Assembly (NCBI GenBank): GCA_021299695.1
Contig: JAJTEK010000014.1
Coordinates: 1 to 64,000, forward strand
Length of the DNA: 64,000 bases
Source: Pirellula sp.
GTDB taxonomy: Bacteria > Planctomycetota > Planctomycetia > Pirellulales > Pirellulaceae
Reading direction: 5' to 3'
In this document: positions 29,450 to 38,763 of the stretch, in pieces
How the letters are laid out: every line of letters starts with the position of its first letter
Position numbering within the stretch: position 1 is the stretch's first letter
The notes under the pieces: model-generated
Databases searched by the model: none
Told to the model about the DNA's origin: nothing
Seen by the model: only the letters and a program-made list of their open reading frames with translations
Made by a program: the position numbers and the translations under genes

Positions 29450-32017
29450 TTACTCCCGGCACAAGGCTTCGTCGAGATTCATCAGGGTCAAGCAGACGTT
29501 GCAAAGCGAGGCCAGTTCGATTGGGTCGAGGGCCGAGTTAGGCTTGCTTTCCCCGTTGCTCAGGAGTGCTAAGGCCGAATCGCGATCCAAGTCGAAGAGG
29601 GTTTTTTGTTTGTCCAGGGCCTTGCGCAGGATCTGAAGTTCCTCTTGGCTGAGATTTCGCGCAAGTAGCCGTCGCGACATGAATTGCAATCGATCTGTCG
29701 GATCGGCGGTCTCTTGGACGGCAAGCATCGCGAGGTTCTTGGCCGCTTCGACCCAGGTCGGATCGTTCAGAGTCGTCAGGGCATGGAGTGGAGTGCTGGT
29801 TTGCGCTGCTCGTACGCGGCAGGCTTGACGATTCGAGGCATCGAACATGTTGGCAGGTCCAACGGTCCTTCGCCAGAAGGTGTACAAACTCTTTCGGTAG
29901 AGATTCGCACCGGTGGATTTTGGATAAGTAAAATCGCGTTCTTTGGTGATCGCAAGCGAATCCCAGATCCCTTCGGGTTGGTAGGGATAGACTGGGACTC
30001 CACCGACACGAGAGACCATCAAATCCGAGGAGGCCAAGGCCCAATCTCGCAGGACCATCGCCGGCATGCGGAAGCGGCCTGCGCGGGCAACCCATTGGTT
30101 TTCAGGGTCCTTGGACCGCTCTTGCTGGGTCGTTCGGCTCGACTGCCTGTAGGTCGCACTCAGGACCAAACTGCGTTGGAGGCGTTTGGTATCCCATCCT
30201 TCGTCGCGGTACTCGGCCGCTAGGTAATCGAGCAGTGGACCATGGACCGGATACTGGCTTTGGACCCCAAAATCTTCGGCGGTCTTGACGAGACCTATCC
30301 CGAAAAAATGCTGCCAGATGCGATTGACGGCAACGCGTGCCGTCAGCGGGTGTTCGGGTGCGACGAGCCATTGGGCAAAGCCGAGCCGATTTCGGGGAGC
30401 GTTCTCGGGGAGTTTCGGTAAAAAGGCGGGAGTATCAAAGGCGATGGGAGCACCGGGTTTGAGGTATTCGCCCCGTTCGAGAATGTGCGTTTGACGCGGT
30501 TGTGCGTCGCTCATGATCATGGCACGAGGGATTTGATCGGCTCGGTAAGCATTGAGTTCATTTCGGATCGGTTGCTGTGCGGCAAGGGGTGGGATTTTGG
30601 CTGTCAGGTTGCCCAGTACCTTCTCATCGAAATGCTTCCTGAGCGAGGGCTCGAGATTCTTTTTCTCCTCATCGGACCGGTCCGCTTCGGCCTTGTTGAG
30701 CACCGCGAGGATCGTTTCGGGTATGCCTGGGCTGTTTGCGACGACCCCCAATCGCCAGCCGTTGAAAGCCGCATCGATCAGAGGTTGGGCTTCTTTTTGA
30801 AGTCCAGCCAGCCTGGATTCATACTCCTCGATGCGCTTTTGGTTCTCTTCGGTAGGGAGTTCGAGCAATGGGGGAGCGACTCGGATGCGGCTGGAAAAAT
30901 ACTGCGGCACGCCGTTCTCGGGGACCCGGTTAAAAGCGTCCATCAACGCGTAGTAATCTCGCATGGTAATCGGATCGTATTTGTGGTCATGGCACTGGGC
31001 GCAGGCCATCGTCAGACCCAGCCAGGTGGTGGCTGTCGTGTCGATCCGATCAAAGAGAATCACGTAGCGTTGCTCCTCGGCAATCGCTCCACCTTCGCCG
31101 TTGAGCAAATGGTTGCGATTGAATCCACTGGCGATCTTTTGATCGATGGTCGCATCGGGCAAAAGGTCTCCGGCAAGTTGCCAGAGTGTGAATTGGTCGA
31201 AGGGGAGGTTTTCATTCAGGGCCCGTACCACCCAATCGCGCCAGAGCCATTGCCATGTATCGCCGTCTTGTTGGAATCCATTGCTATCGGCATAGCGGGC
31301 AGCATCGAGCCATGAGAGGCTCATGCGTTCGCCGTAGGCGGGCTCGGCAAGGAGCTTGTCGACGATCCGTTCGTAGGCCATCGGATCCGAATCGTCGGCA
31401 AATCGGTCGACGGACTCCGGATCGGGTGGCAATCCGACGAGGTCTGCATAGAGGCGTTTGATCACCGTGTGGCGCTCGGCCGGCGCGCTCGGCCGGAGGC
31501 CTTGCTGACGGTGACCTTGTGCGATGAACGCATCGATGGGTTCATTGGCCCATCGGCTGCCGTCTGTATTGCCAGCATCTGCACTGGCAGCATCCGCTTG
31601 GGGATCGATCGGGATTGCCGGGCGTCGGGGGGATTCAAAGGCCCAGTGGTTGGAATACTTCGCGCCGCTTGCGATCCAACGTTTGAGGAGATCCTTTTGA
31701 GCATCATTGAGTCGCCGATTGGACTTCGGCGGGGGCATGAGGGTCTCTGGGTCGGTCGATTCGATACGATCGACGATTTGATCGACTGCATCGGTGGGTT
31801 GATCGAGTCGCAAATCGGCTTGGCGTTTGTTGGCGTCTTGGCCGTGGCAGTAGAGGCAGTTCTCCGAGAGGATCGGTCGGATATCCCTATTGAAATCGAT
31901 CGCTTCGTGATTGCCCGTGATGGAGTCTGGGGCTTGCCCGAATGACGATCCGGAGCACTTCACAAGCAGGACTGCAACGAGGGTTGCCACAAGGCGGTAC
32001 GTTGAGGTGGTCCACAT
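29450..32017 (-). CDS. DUF1549/DUF1553 domain protein with planctomycete cytochrome c (PSCyt1) domain
   Basis: IDFNRDIRPILSENCLYCHGQDANKRQADLRLD; WANEPIDAFIAQGHRQQGLRPS; MACAQCHDHKYDPIT; LTARVAVNRIWQHFFGIGLV. Confidence 0.93.
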   Translation of the reverse strand: MWTTSTYRLVATLVAVLLVKCSGSSFGQAPDSITGNHEAIDFNRDIRPILSENCLYCHGQDANKRQADLRLDQPTDAVDQIVDRIESTDPETLMPPPKSNRRLNDAQKDLLKRWIASGAKYSNHWAFESPRRPAIPIDPQADAASADAGNTDGSRWANEPIDAFIAQGHRQQGLRPSAPAERHTVIKRLYADLVGLPPDPESVDRFADDSDPMAYERIVDKLLAEPAYGERMSLSWLDAARYADSNGFQQDGDTWQWLWRDWVVRALNENLPFDQFTLWQLAGDLLPDATIDQKIASGFNRNHLLNGEGGAIAEEQRYVILFDRIDTTATTWLGLTMACAQCHDHKYDPITMRDYYALMDAFNRVPENGVPQYFSSRIRVAPPLLELPTEENQKRIEEYESRLAGLQKEAQPLIDAAFNGWRLGVVANSPGIPETILAVLNKAEADRSDEEKKNLEPSLRKHFDEKVLGNLTAKIPPLAAQQPIRNELNAYRADQIPRAMIMSDAQPRQTHILERGEYLKPGAPIAFDTPAFLPKLPENAPRNRLGFAQWLVAPEHPLTARVAVNRIWQHFFGIGLVKTAEDFGVQSQYPVHGPLLDYLAAEYRDEGWDTKRLQRSLVLSATYRQSSRTTQQERSKDPENQWVARAGRFRMPAMVLRDWALASSDLMVSRVGGVPVYPYQPEGIWDSLAITKERDFTYPKSTGANLYRKSLYTFWRRTVGPANMFDASNRQACRVRAAQTSTPLHALTTLNDPTWVEAAKNLAMLAVQETADPTDRLQFMSRRLLARNLSQEELQILRKALDKQKTLFDLDRDSALALLSNGESKPNSALDPIELASLCNVCLTLMNLDEALCRE

Positions 32018-32030
32018 GGTTTGGTCCGAC

Positions 32031-32942
32031 TCAAGAGGGGGCTGAGGGGAGGATGGAGGTTCGACAGGTCTCCAGCAGTGCGATCATTCGCTCGACGGTT
32101 AATTGTTCGGCTCGCAGGTTGGGTTCGAGGTTTTCTTGGGCCAGGACCGCATCGACCTGTTCTTTGGTCATGAGTTCTTGCATGGCCGAGATGACTTGGC
32201 TGCGAAGGAATTTGCGACGGTGCAGGAACATCGCCCGGAGTCGAGTGTGGAAGAACTCTAAATCGACGATTCTCGCGCGTTTGGCAGCGTTGGGAATGAT
32301 TCGGATGATGGCCGAGTCGACGTTGGGTCGTGGCCAAAAAACACTCGGAGGCAAAATTCGCAATATTTCGCAATCGCACTGAGACTGCATCCAGATCGAA
32401 AGGGCGCTGTAGTCCTTGCAGGAAGGTGGAGCGATGATCCTTTCGCCGAGTTCTTTTTGGATCGTCACGACCATGCGTTCGACGAGGGGAGTTTCGTTCA
32501 GCAGGTTGCTGATGATGGGGGTCGCGACGTTGTAGGGAAGATTCGCGACGAGTTTGAATTTCGATCCTGGGATCCGCGACATCGCTTCGCGAATATTGTC
32601 GAGCAGTTCGGCTCGCAAGTGGTTTTTATTGCGCAAGGCATCGCAACAGAGCAGTCGCACGTTTGGATGGGAGGCCAGTTCGCGGGCCGCAATGGCTTGA
32701 AGGTCCCGATCGACCTCGACGGTCAAAACCGCACCGGCGCGTGCCGCGAGGGCTTTGGTCAGCGAGCCCATACCGGTCCCGATCTCCAGTACGACATCGC
32801 TCGTCGAGAGTTCTGCGCCGTCGACTAGCAGATTGAGGAGATTCAGGTCGATCAAAAAATTTTGACCGTACTTGGTTTTCGGCTGGAGGCCTGCGCGTTG
32901 AAGCGTTCGGGAAAGAAAGCTGAGTGTTTGCCGATCGCTCAT
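32031..32942 (-). CDS. rsmA: 16S rRNA (adenine(1518)-N(6)/adenine(1519)-N(6))-dimethyltransferase
   Basis: KTKYGQNFLIDLNLLNLLVDGAELSTSDVVLEIGTGMGSLTKALAARAGAVLTVEVDRDL...KLVANLPYNVATPII. Confidence 0.95.
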   Translation of the reverse strand: MSDRQTLSFLSRTLQRAGLQPKTKYGQNFLIDLNLLNLLVDGAELSTSDVVLEIGTGMGSLTKALAARAGAVLTVEVDRDLQAIAARELASHPNVRLLCCDALRNKNHLRAELLDNIREAMSRIPGSKFKLVANLPYNVATPIISNLLNETPLVERMVVTIQKELGERIIAPPSCKDYSALSIWMQSQCDCEILRILPPSVFWPRPNVDSAIIRIIPNAAKRARIVDLEFFHTRLRAMFLHRRKFLRSQVISAMQELMTKEQVDAVLAQENLEPNLRAEQLTVERMIALLETCRTSILPSAPS

Positions 32943-32948
32943 CAGGGC

Positions 32949-33425
32949 TTATTCTGCAAGAGGCTTGATCTCGAATATCGCTTCGACTTCTACCGCCATT
33001 GCGTTGGGCAGCGAGTTGGTCCCAAGGGCGCTTCGGGCTCCGATTCCAAGGTCGTTTCCGAGCAGGTCGACGAAGACTTGGCTAAAGCCATTGATGACCA
33101 GTGGGCTTTGTCCAAAGTCATCGGTGCACCGGACCAATCCGAGTGTCTTGACGATGCGGACGATACGATCCAGGCTCGAGAGTTCTCTTCGCAACGTAGC
33201 GAGCATGGCTAGGGCCGTCTGCCTGGCGGCAGCTTGGCCCGCGGCCACATCCAGGTCCAGGCCGACGCGTCCGAGCATCAGGGAGCCATCGGGTAGGAGC
33301 GGACCGTGTCCCGAGACGTATGCGAGATTGCCGACAATGAGGACCGGTTTGTAGAGTCCAACGGGCTTGGGAGCAGGTGGGAGCGACCAGCCTAAGGCCT
33401 GGAGTTTTGTTTCTAGAGATTCCAT
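32949..33425 (-). CDS. RidA/YjgF-family protein
   Basis: ORF 32949..33572, Met at 33425; LIVGNLAYVSGHGPLLPDG...GLVRCTDDFGQSPLVINGFSQVFVDLLG...RSALGTNSLPNAMAVEVEAIFEI. Confidence 0.92.
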   Translation of the reverse strand: MESLETKLQALGWSLPPAPKPVGLYKPVLIVGNLAYVSGHGPLLPDGSLMLGRVGLDLDVAAGQAAARQTALAMLATLRRELSSLDRIVRIVKTLGLVRCTDDFGQSPLVINGFSQVFVDLLGNDLGIGARSALGTNSLPNAMAVEVEAIFEIKPLAE

Positions 33426-33477
33426 GGTTCCGTTTAGGGGAGTTGCTATTTGGCCTGTGTTGGTTTCCAGGTTTGGC

Positions 33478-33975
33478 TCAGCCGACGAGGTGATTGAGAA
33501 TTTGAAGGATCCCATTGAGGTGGGCCATGCGAGGACCGAAGCGATCGAGGAAGTCGGCGAACATATATTCACTATCGACGAGTTGCTCTTGGGAGTCTTC
33601 GACCTCCGAGGTCATCTTCTCTAAGAAATCGGTTTGGACCGCCGAGAGCGTCTCGAGGGCCGAGCGGCAGGCTTGGACCAACTCCGGATGGGCGGCTCGC
33701 CATTGGTTCATTTCGTTCTGGCGTTGGGTCGATGCTTGCTGGGTGTTTTGGAGGACCTGGCGGTTGATTTGCAGCATTTGCTCGACCATCTGATTTTGAC
33801 GGTTCTGAGCGTCGACCAATTGCCTCATCAGGGCGATCATCGCGGTGCCGACATCTGGGTTTCGGTTCGCAGTCGGGGCGTTGGGAGCCTGAGCAGGAGC
33901 ATTTTGCCCGCTGGAGGCGTCGGCCGAGACATTGATCGAGAAAATGGGGGAAAAAGGTCCTGGGTCGTTAGACAT
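33478..33975 (-). CDS. Hypothetical coiled-coil protein
   Basis: ORF with Met at 33975 (MSNDPGPFSPIFSINVSADASS...), Gln-rich heptads. Confidence 0.55.
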   Translation of the reverse strand: MSNDPGPFSPIFSINVSADASSGQNAPAQAPNAPTANRNPDVGTAMIALMRQLVDAQNRQNQMVEQMLQINRQVLQNTQQASTQRQNEMNQWRAAHPELVQACRSALETLSAVQTDFLEKMTSEVEDSQEQLVDSEYMFADFLDRFGPRMAHLNGILQILNHLVG

Positions 33976-34235
33976 CGTGATTTGCTTGCAAAGAGGCTCG
34001 AGATGGAGAAACAAGCCGGAGATCGCCCGAAAGCCCGCTAAATATCCAGTATATCGCCGAGGGTGCTCAAAAGTCGAGTTTTCGGAACGAGTGGCTTGTT
34101 AATTTGGCGAATTTGTGTCGACAAGTCGGCTTGGGAGGCGATGTCTGGACAGATCCGGCTCGGCGCGTCGAAGCTTAGGGCGGGGTCTTTGACCTTCAAT
34201 CGCAGACGGTTTCGCAAGATTCACAACAAAGACGC

Positions 34236-34898
34236 ATGGCATCAGACAACGTTTCGTCTCAGAAATCCCTGGGTTTCGTCTCGGTCCGGCACCGCTTGGA
34301 CCAAGGCTACTTCGGTGGCTATTTGCTGATCAACAGCGTAGCCCGCCCCCTGGAATTCCATTGCACGGTGCCGGTTCAGCCGACCCGGGCTCAGTCGATC
34401 CTCTTTGGGCCGACGCTTGAGGAATTTCTTTGCGGTGAGCAGATCTGCAGAGCGTTGCTCTCGCGAGCCAAGCTTCAGCCGCAGGTGGTTTTGGTCGATT
34501 CACCGGCGGCCTTGTGCGTTCGCCATTGGATCGACTTGCCGATCCTTTGGATCCGGCCCCGTGGTCCCATAGGGGGAGCTACAGTCGGAGCTACCGGGGG
34601 AGCTTCGGGGGGAGCATCGGGGGGGGCAAGCTCCGAGCCACCCTCTTCCGGAGAGCTCCTGAGTCCGACGAGTCTTGAGCATGGTTTTCAGACCCCTAGC
34701 CATCAGCGGAATGCTTCCGAGTACGCGGAACGATCCTCGGAGCACTACCAGTTTTGCTGCTTGGAATCCTACCGTAGCGACCTCGACGCGATCGATTGGC
34801 TCAATGAATCCTATGCGATCGAACATGATTTGCGCGAGCCATTCGAGCGGATCATCGAAGCGTTGTCCGAGGCGCATCCCCGAACCAAGGCAGCTTGA
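34236..34898 (+). CDS. Hypothetical protein, immediately upstream of SNF2 helicase
   Basis: ORF ends 2 nt before ATG 34901 of the helicase gene; low-complexity GATGGASGGASGGASS linker in the middle. Confidence 0.6.
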   Translation: MASDNVSSQKSLGFVSVRHRLDQGYFGGYLLINSVARPLEFHCTVPVQPTRAQSILFGPTLEEFLCGEQICRALLSRAKLQPQVVLVDSPAALCVRHWIDLPILWIRPRGPIGGATVGATGGASGGASGGASSEPPSSGELLSPTSLEHGFQTPSHQRNASEYAERSSEHYQFCCLESYRSDLDAIDWLNESYAIEHDLREPFERIIEALSEAHPRTKAA

Positions 34899-34900
34899 GC

Positions 34901-36766
34901 ATGAACGACTCCCAGGGGTCTGTGCCTCTTGAAGTTCTCTCGGAGTTCTATCCGACGATCCCCTTGAGCCAACTTGCAGAAATTCCTGCACTCGCCGGTT
35001 GGCAAAGTGAGCTCGTCGCCGAAACGCTCCCGCGAATGCACAATGCCATGGCTGAGTACTCGGGCCTTTGTGTGGCTCTTGCCCCGAAGGTCCTTGCAAT
35101 ACAGCTTGCCCATCCGCTCCCCAAGACGATTGGTTTTTCGTTCCCAGAGTCGCCTCATTGGACGCTCAAGACCCCGCTGCTGAGCGGTCCAAGCGATGGC
35201 AAGGGGTCGGAGGCTCAGGGGCCAGGTTCGGAGGATTCGAGCGCCAAGGATCCACAGAACGATTCGGGGCCAGAGGGACTCGGCAACCCTGGGGCCAATA
35301 GCGCCGGCAAGAAGACCCGGATCAAGCCGCCGAGGAATCTGATCCGCCTTGAGGACCGCTTGTACTATGTTTTGCAACCGCCGCTGGAGTCGATTGTTCA
35401 AAATGCAAAATTGACCTTCCCGTTCCAGCCGTTTCCTTATCAGATGGACGGAATCGCGTTTCTCTATGCGCGATCCTCGGCGATCCTTGCCGATGAGATG
35501 GGATTGGGCAAAACGATGCAAGCGATCACCGCCATCCGGATGCTCTTGCTCTCGGGAGAGATTCGCAACGCGCTGTTGGTCTGTCCGAAACCTTTGGTGA
35601 CCAATTGGATGCGCGAGTTTCGGCAGTGGGCACCCGAGATCCCCATCGCTGTGATCGAGGGGGACTCGAGCAAAAGGGCCTGGGTCTGGTCGAACCCTCA
35701 AGCACCCGTGAAAATCGCCAACTACGAGTTGATGCTCAAGGACTCGTCGGTCATCGATGGCGAATCGCTTTATTTTGATTTGGTGCTTTTGGACGAAGCG
35801 CAACGGATCAAGAATCGCAACAGCACGACGAGCGAAGTGGTCCGATCGATCCCACGGAGTCGCTCTTGGGCGCTGACTGGAACGCCGATCGAAAACTCGG
35901 TCGAGGATCTCGTGAGCATCTTCGAGTTTCTCTCGCCAGGGCACCTGCGCGATGACATGCATTTGAAGTCGCTCGGTCATGCGACGCGCGACCATATTCT
36001 GCGCCGGACCAAAGACAAGGTGCTCAAGGACATGCCGCCGCGTCTGTACCGCAATGCGGATCTGGAACTGACCCCCGAGCAACGCGCAAGCTACAAGATC
36101 GCCGAGGAGGAGGGTGTCGTGCATCTTGCCGATCTTGGCGAATCGGTGACCGTGCAGCACGTTTTCGAATTGGTGCTAAGGCTCAAGCAAATCTGCAATT
36201 TCGATCCCGTCAGTGGCTCGAGCAGCAAACTCGAACGGTTGGAAGCCGACATGGAGGAGATCGCAGCGAGCGGTCAAAAAGCGATTGTTTTTAGCCAATG
36301 GGTTTCGACCCTGGATGTGATCTCCGAACGGCTCGCGCGATTCAATCCGGTCGAGTATCACGGTCGTATCCCATCGAACCGTCGCGATGGCGTGATCGAA
36401 CGGTTCCGCAATGACCCTTCATGCAATGTGATCCTCATGAGCTACGGGGCAGGGGCCGTGGGCCTGAACTTGCAGTTTTGCCATTACGTGTTCCTGTTCG
36501 ATCGCTGGTGGAATCCTGCCGTCGAAGACCAAGCCATCAATCGCGCGCATCGCTTGGGGGTCAAGAAGGCCGTTACGGTCACTCGGATGATGGCCGTCGA
36601 AACGATCGAACAGCGGATCGATGCGGTCTTGTCGGAAAAAAGGGAACTGCTCAGAACCCTCTTTGCCGAAGCCGGCACACCGACGAATCTGGGGCTCAAT
36701 CGGAACGAAATCTTCGGCCTCTTCGGACTGAACGTCCCCCCCCGCTTCAAAGGATTTGCAGCTTAG
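34901..36766 (+). CDS. SNF2-family DEAD/DEAH-box helicase
   Basis: ILADEMGLGKTMQAITAIRMLL, LLDEAQRIKNRNS, SWALTGTPIENSVEDLVSIFEF, VILMSYGAGAVGLNLQ...DRWWNPAVEDQAINRAHRLGVKK. Confidence 0.96.
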   Translation: MNDSQGSVPLEVLSEFYPTIPLSQLAEIPALAGWQSELVAETLPRMHNAMAEYSGLCVALAPKVLAIQLAHPLPKTIGFSFPESPHWTLKTPLLSGPSDGKGSEAQGPGSEDSSAKDPQNDSGPEGLGNPGANSAGKKTRIKPPRNLIRLEDRLYYVLQPPLESIVQNAKLTFPFQPFPYQMDGIAFLYARSSAILADEMGLGKTMQAITAIRMLLLSGEIRNALLVCPKPLVTNWMREFRQWAPEIPIAVIEGDSSKRAWVWSNPQAPVKIANYELMLKDSSVIDGESLYFDLVLLDEAQRIKNRNSTTSEVVRSIPRSRSWALTGTPIENSVEDLVSIFEFLSPGHLRDDMHLKSLGHATRDHILRRTKDKVLKDMPPRLYRNADLELTPEQRASYKIAEEEGVVHLADLGESVTVQHVFELVLRLKQICNFDPVSGSSSKLERLEADMEEIAASGQKAIVFSQWVSTLDVISERLARFNPVEYHGRIPSNRRDGVIERFRNDPSCNVILMSYGAGAVGLNLQFCHYVFLFDRWWNPAVEDQAINRAHRLGVKKAVTVTRMMAVETIEQRIDAVLSEKRELLRTLFAEAGTPTNLGLNRNEIFGLFGLNVPPRFKGFAA

Positions 36767-37187
36767 TTGTGACCAAGTTCCAAGCCCAAAGACCCATGGC
36801 GATGGCCATCGATACACACGATCCGCTCAGGGCAAAGAGTCCCCATTGATCCCGGAGTCGAGGGCTCGCTGTCCATATCACCCAAGCGAGCCATGGGACC
36901 GACAAGGCGGCTACGAGAAACAGCATCGAGCCTCCGAGATTCGCCCGGATCGCTTCGGGGACTCGGCCCTCGATCATCAGTGCCCAAGAGGTCGTCATCC
37001 CACAGGCAGGGCAGCGAATCCCCAGAATCGCGACCGATGTGCAAGCAGGCAATCCCAGTTGCTGGTGAGTCCCCAAGCCGCTCGGGTCAGGGGCCAACCA
37101 AGCTGCGATGCTCAGGACGGCGACCAAGCCTGCCGTCAGGACCGCTAGACATATCCGTTCCTTCTTGTCCAGCAAATGGCCTGTCAT
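36747..37187 (-). CDS. DUF2752 domain-containing membrane protein
   Basis: LGIRCPACGMTTSWALMIEGRVPEAIRANLGGSMLFLVAALSVPWLAW. Confidence 0.85.
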   Translation of the reverse strand: MTGHLLDKKERICLAVLTAGLVAVLSIAAWLAPDPSGLGTHQQLGLPACTSVAILGIRCPACGMTTSWALMIEGRVPEAIRANLGGSMLFLVAALSVPWLAWVIWTASPRLRDQWGLFALSGSCVSMAIAMGLWAWNLVTTKLQIL

Positions 37188-38557
37188 CAGGTGTACCGAA
37201 CGTTGCGAAACTGAGGCTCAAAAAAAGCTGGCAACAGAGCATCGACTCGCAACAGACCGTCGCTCGTCAAGCGTATCTCCGCATCCTGAGAACTCGAATC
37301 CGAAGGCAACTGGACATATCCATCGGCGGCATAAGCGTTCCATTCGGATCGCCAGTGCTCGAGAATGTCGACCTGGAATTTCTGTCGGAAGTACTCGACG
37401 TGCAGGTAGCCTTTTTTGAGTTGCAAGATCATCTCGCGGATCAAACGCTGTTGCGGTGTTGGGCGATACGCGCGGCCGATGGGAAGTCGATTCTCATCGA
37501 GGATGATGCTCAAGTAACGTTCCCATTCCGGGACGTTTTGGTAATGGACTCCACCGACATGTCCAAAGCTCGCGATGCCTGTTGCAAGTAGATCCGACCC
37601 TCTCCAAAGGTTGTCCCGATACGAGAAACTGACCTTCGTCGGGTCCTTGACGACTGTATAGGCACTGCTGATCGAGTAGCCGTTGTCTTGGAATACGTCG
37701 AATGCGTAACGGACCCAGTCCCTCTTGGTCGGCCAAGTCGCTACAGCCGACTCGCTTTGGGACTCGAGCATCCCTTTGGAGTAGACGGTATTGAAGGGGA
37801 GTTCCATCTGATAGATCGTCACGCTCTCGGGAGATAGCTCAAGGGTCTTTTGAATGTTCTGCTTCCAGTTCTCCCAAGTCTCACCGACCATGCCCGAGAT
37901 CAGGTCGATGTTCACGTTGGCAAACTCCGCCTTGGCGATCCATTCCCAAGCCCGGTACACCTCTTTGGACAAATGGGCTCGACCGTTTTCTTCGAGGATC
38001 GCATCGGAGAAATTCTCGACCCCGAGGCTCAAACGAGTCACGCCGAGTTCCTTGAGGATCTGTACCTTCGATTCACTGAGCGTTCCTGGCTCGCATTCAA
38101 AGGTGACTTCCTCGGCCCCATTCCAGGATACATGGCGGTGCAGGCGGTCCATCAGAGACTGCAGTTGCTTGACCGATAGAAAGCTCGGGGTTCCCCCGCC
38201 GAAGTAGACGAAGCGGAACTGGCGGTCTTGCATCAGTGGCTGCTGGGCGACAAGGCTGATTTCCTGGCACAGGGCCGAGACGTATCGCTCGATGGCTTCG
38301 GCGTTGACGTTGGTGAAAACCTTGAAGTAACAGAACTTGCAACGCTTGCGGCAAAAGGGGATGTGCAGGTAGAGCCCCAACGGGGGGAGCCCTTCGGGTT
38401 GCGCCGGGATACCATTCTCGGGGATACCTCTCGTCGCTGGACAGGTGCCCAGGGCGCTGAGGGCTTCGGGGATCGCCTCGGGGGTCCACTGCGAATAGGG
38501 TGGGTAATTCGAGATGAAGTAGCTTCCGACTTCGGTCTTGGTGGCTTCGGTCGACAT
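37187..38557 (-). CDS. Coproporphyrinogen III oxidase-like (HemN/HemW family) radical SAM enzyme
   Basis: LGLYLHIPFCRKRCKFCYFKVFTN (CxxxCxxC), RFVYFGGGTPSFLSVKQLQSL, RLSLGVENFSDAILEENGR. Confidence 0.92.
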   Translation of the reverse strand: MSTEATKTEVGSYFISNYPPYSQWTPEAIPEALSALGTCPATRGIPENGIPAQPEGLPPLGLYLHIPFCRKRCKFCYFKVFTNVNAEAIERYVSALCQEISLVAQQPLMQDRQFRFVYFGGGTPSFLSVKQLQSLMDRLHRHVSWNGAEEVTFECEPGTLSESKVQILKELGVTRLSLGVENFSDAILEENGRAHLSKEVYRAWEWIAKAEFANVNIDLISGMVGETWENWKQNIQKTLELSPESVTIYQMELPFNTVYSKGMLESQSESAVATWPTKRDWVRYAFDVFQDNGYSISSAYTVVKDPTKVSFSYRDNLWRGSDLLATGIASFGHVGGVHYQNVPEWERYLSIILDENRLPIGRAYRPTPQQRLIREMILQLKKGYLHVEYFRQKFQVDILEHWRSEWNAYAADGYVQLPSDSSSQDAEIRLTSDGLLRVDALLPAFFEPQFRNVRYT

Positions 38558-38763
38558 GCCTAGTGGATAGTTCGTTTTCGTGTGGGGGGCTTTCTCGGAA
38601 CTCCCCCTAATTTACCTTAGCTCTCCATTTTCTGCACCCTTTGGAGCGACCCAGAGGGTGAAATGTTCGGGCCCTGGGCTCGAATCCGCAATGCTTTGGT
38701 TGGAATTTACCGGCAGGTGGGCTAGGACTGAACCCCGACGATTTGCTAAAGATCTACGGGAGT

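Noticed and set aside
30485-31315. Plus-strand ORF of 276 aa
   Set aside because: Antisense to the DUF1549/DUF1553 gene; no motif.
34811-36160. Minus-strand ORF of 449 aa
   Set aside because: Antisense to the SNF2 helicase gene, which carries unambiguous helicase motifs.
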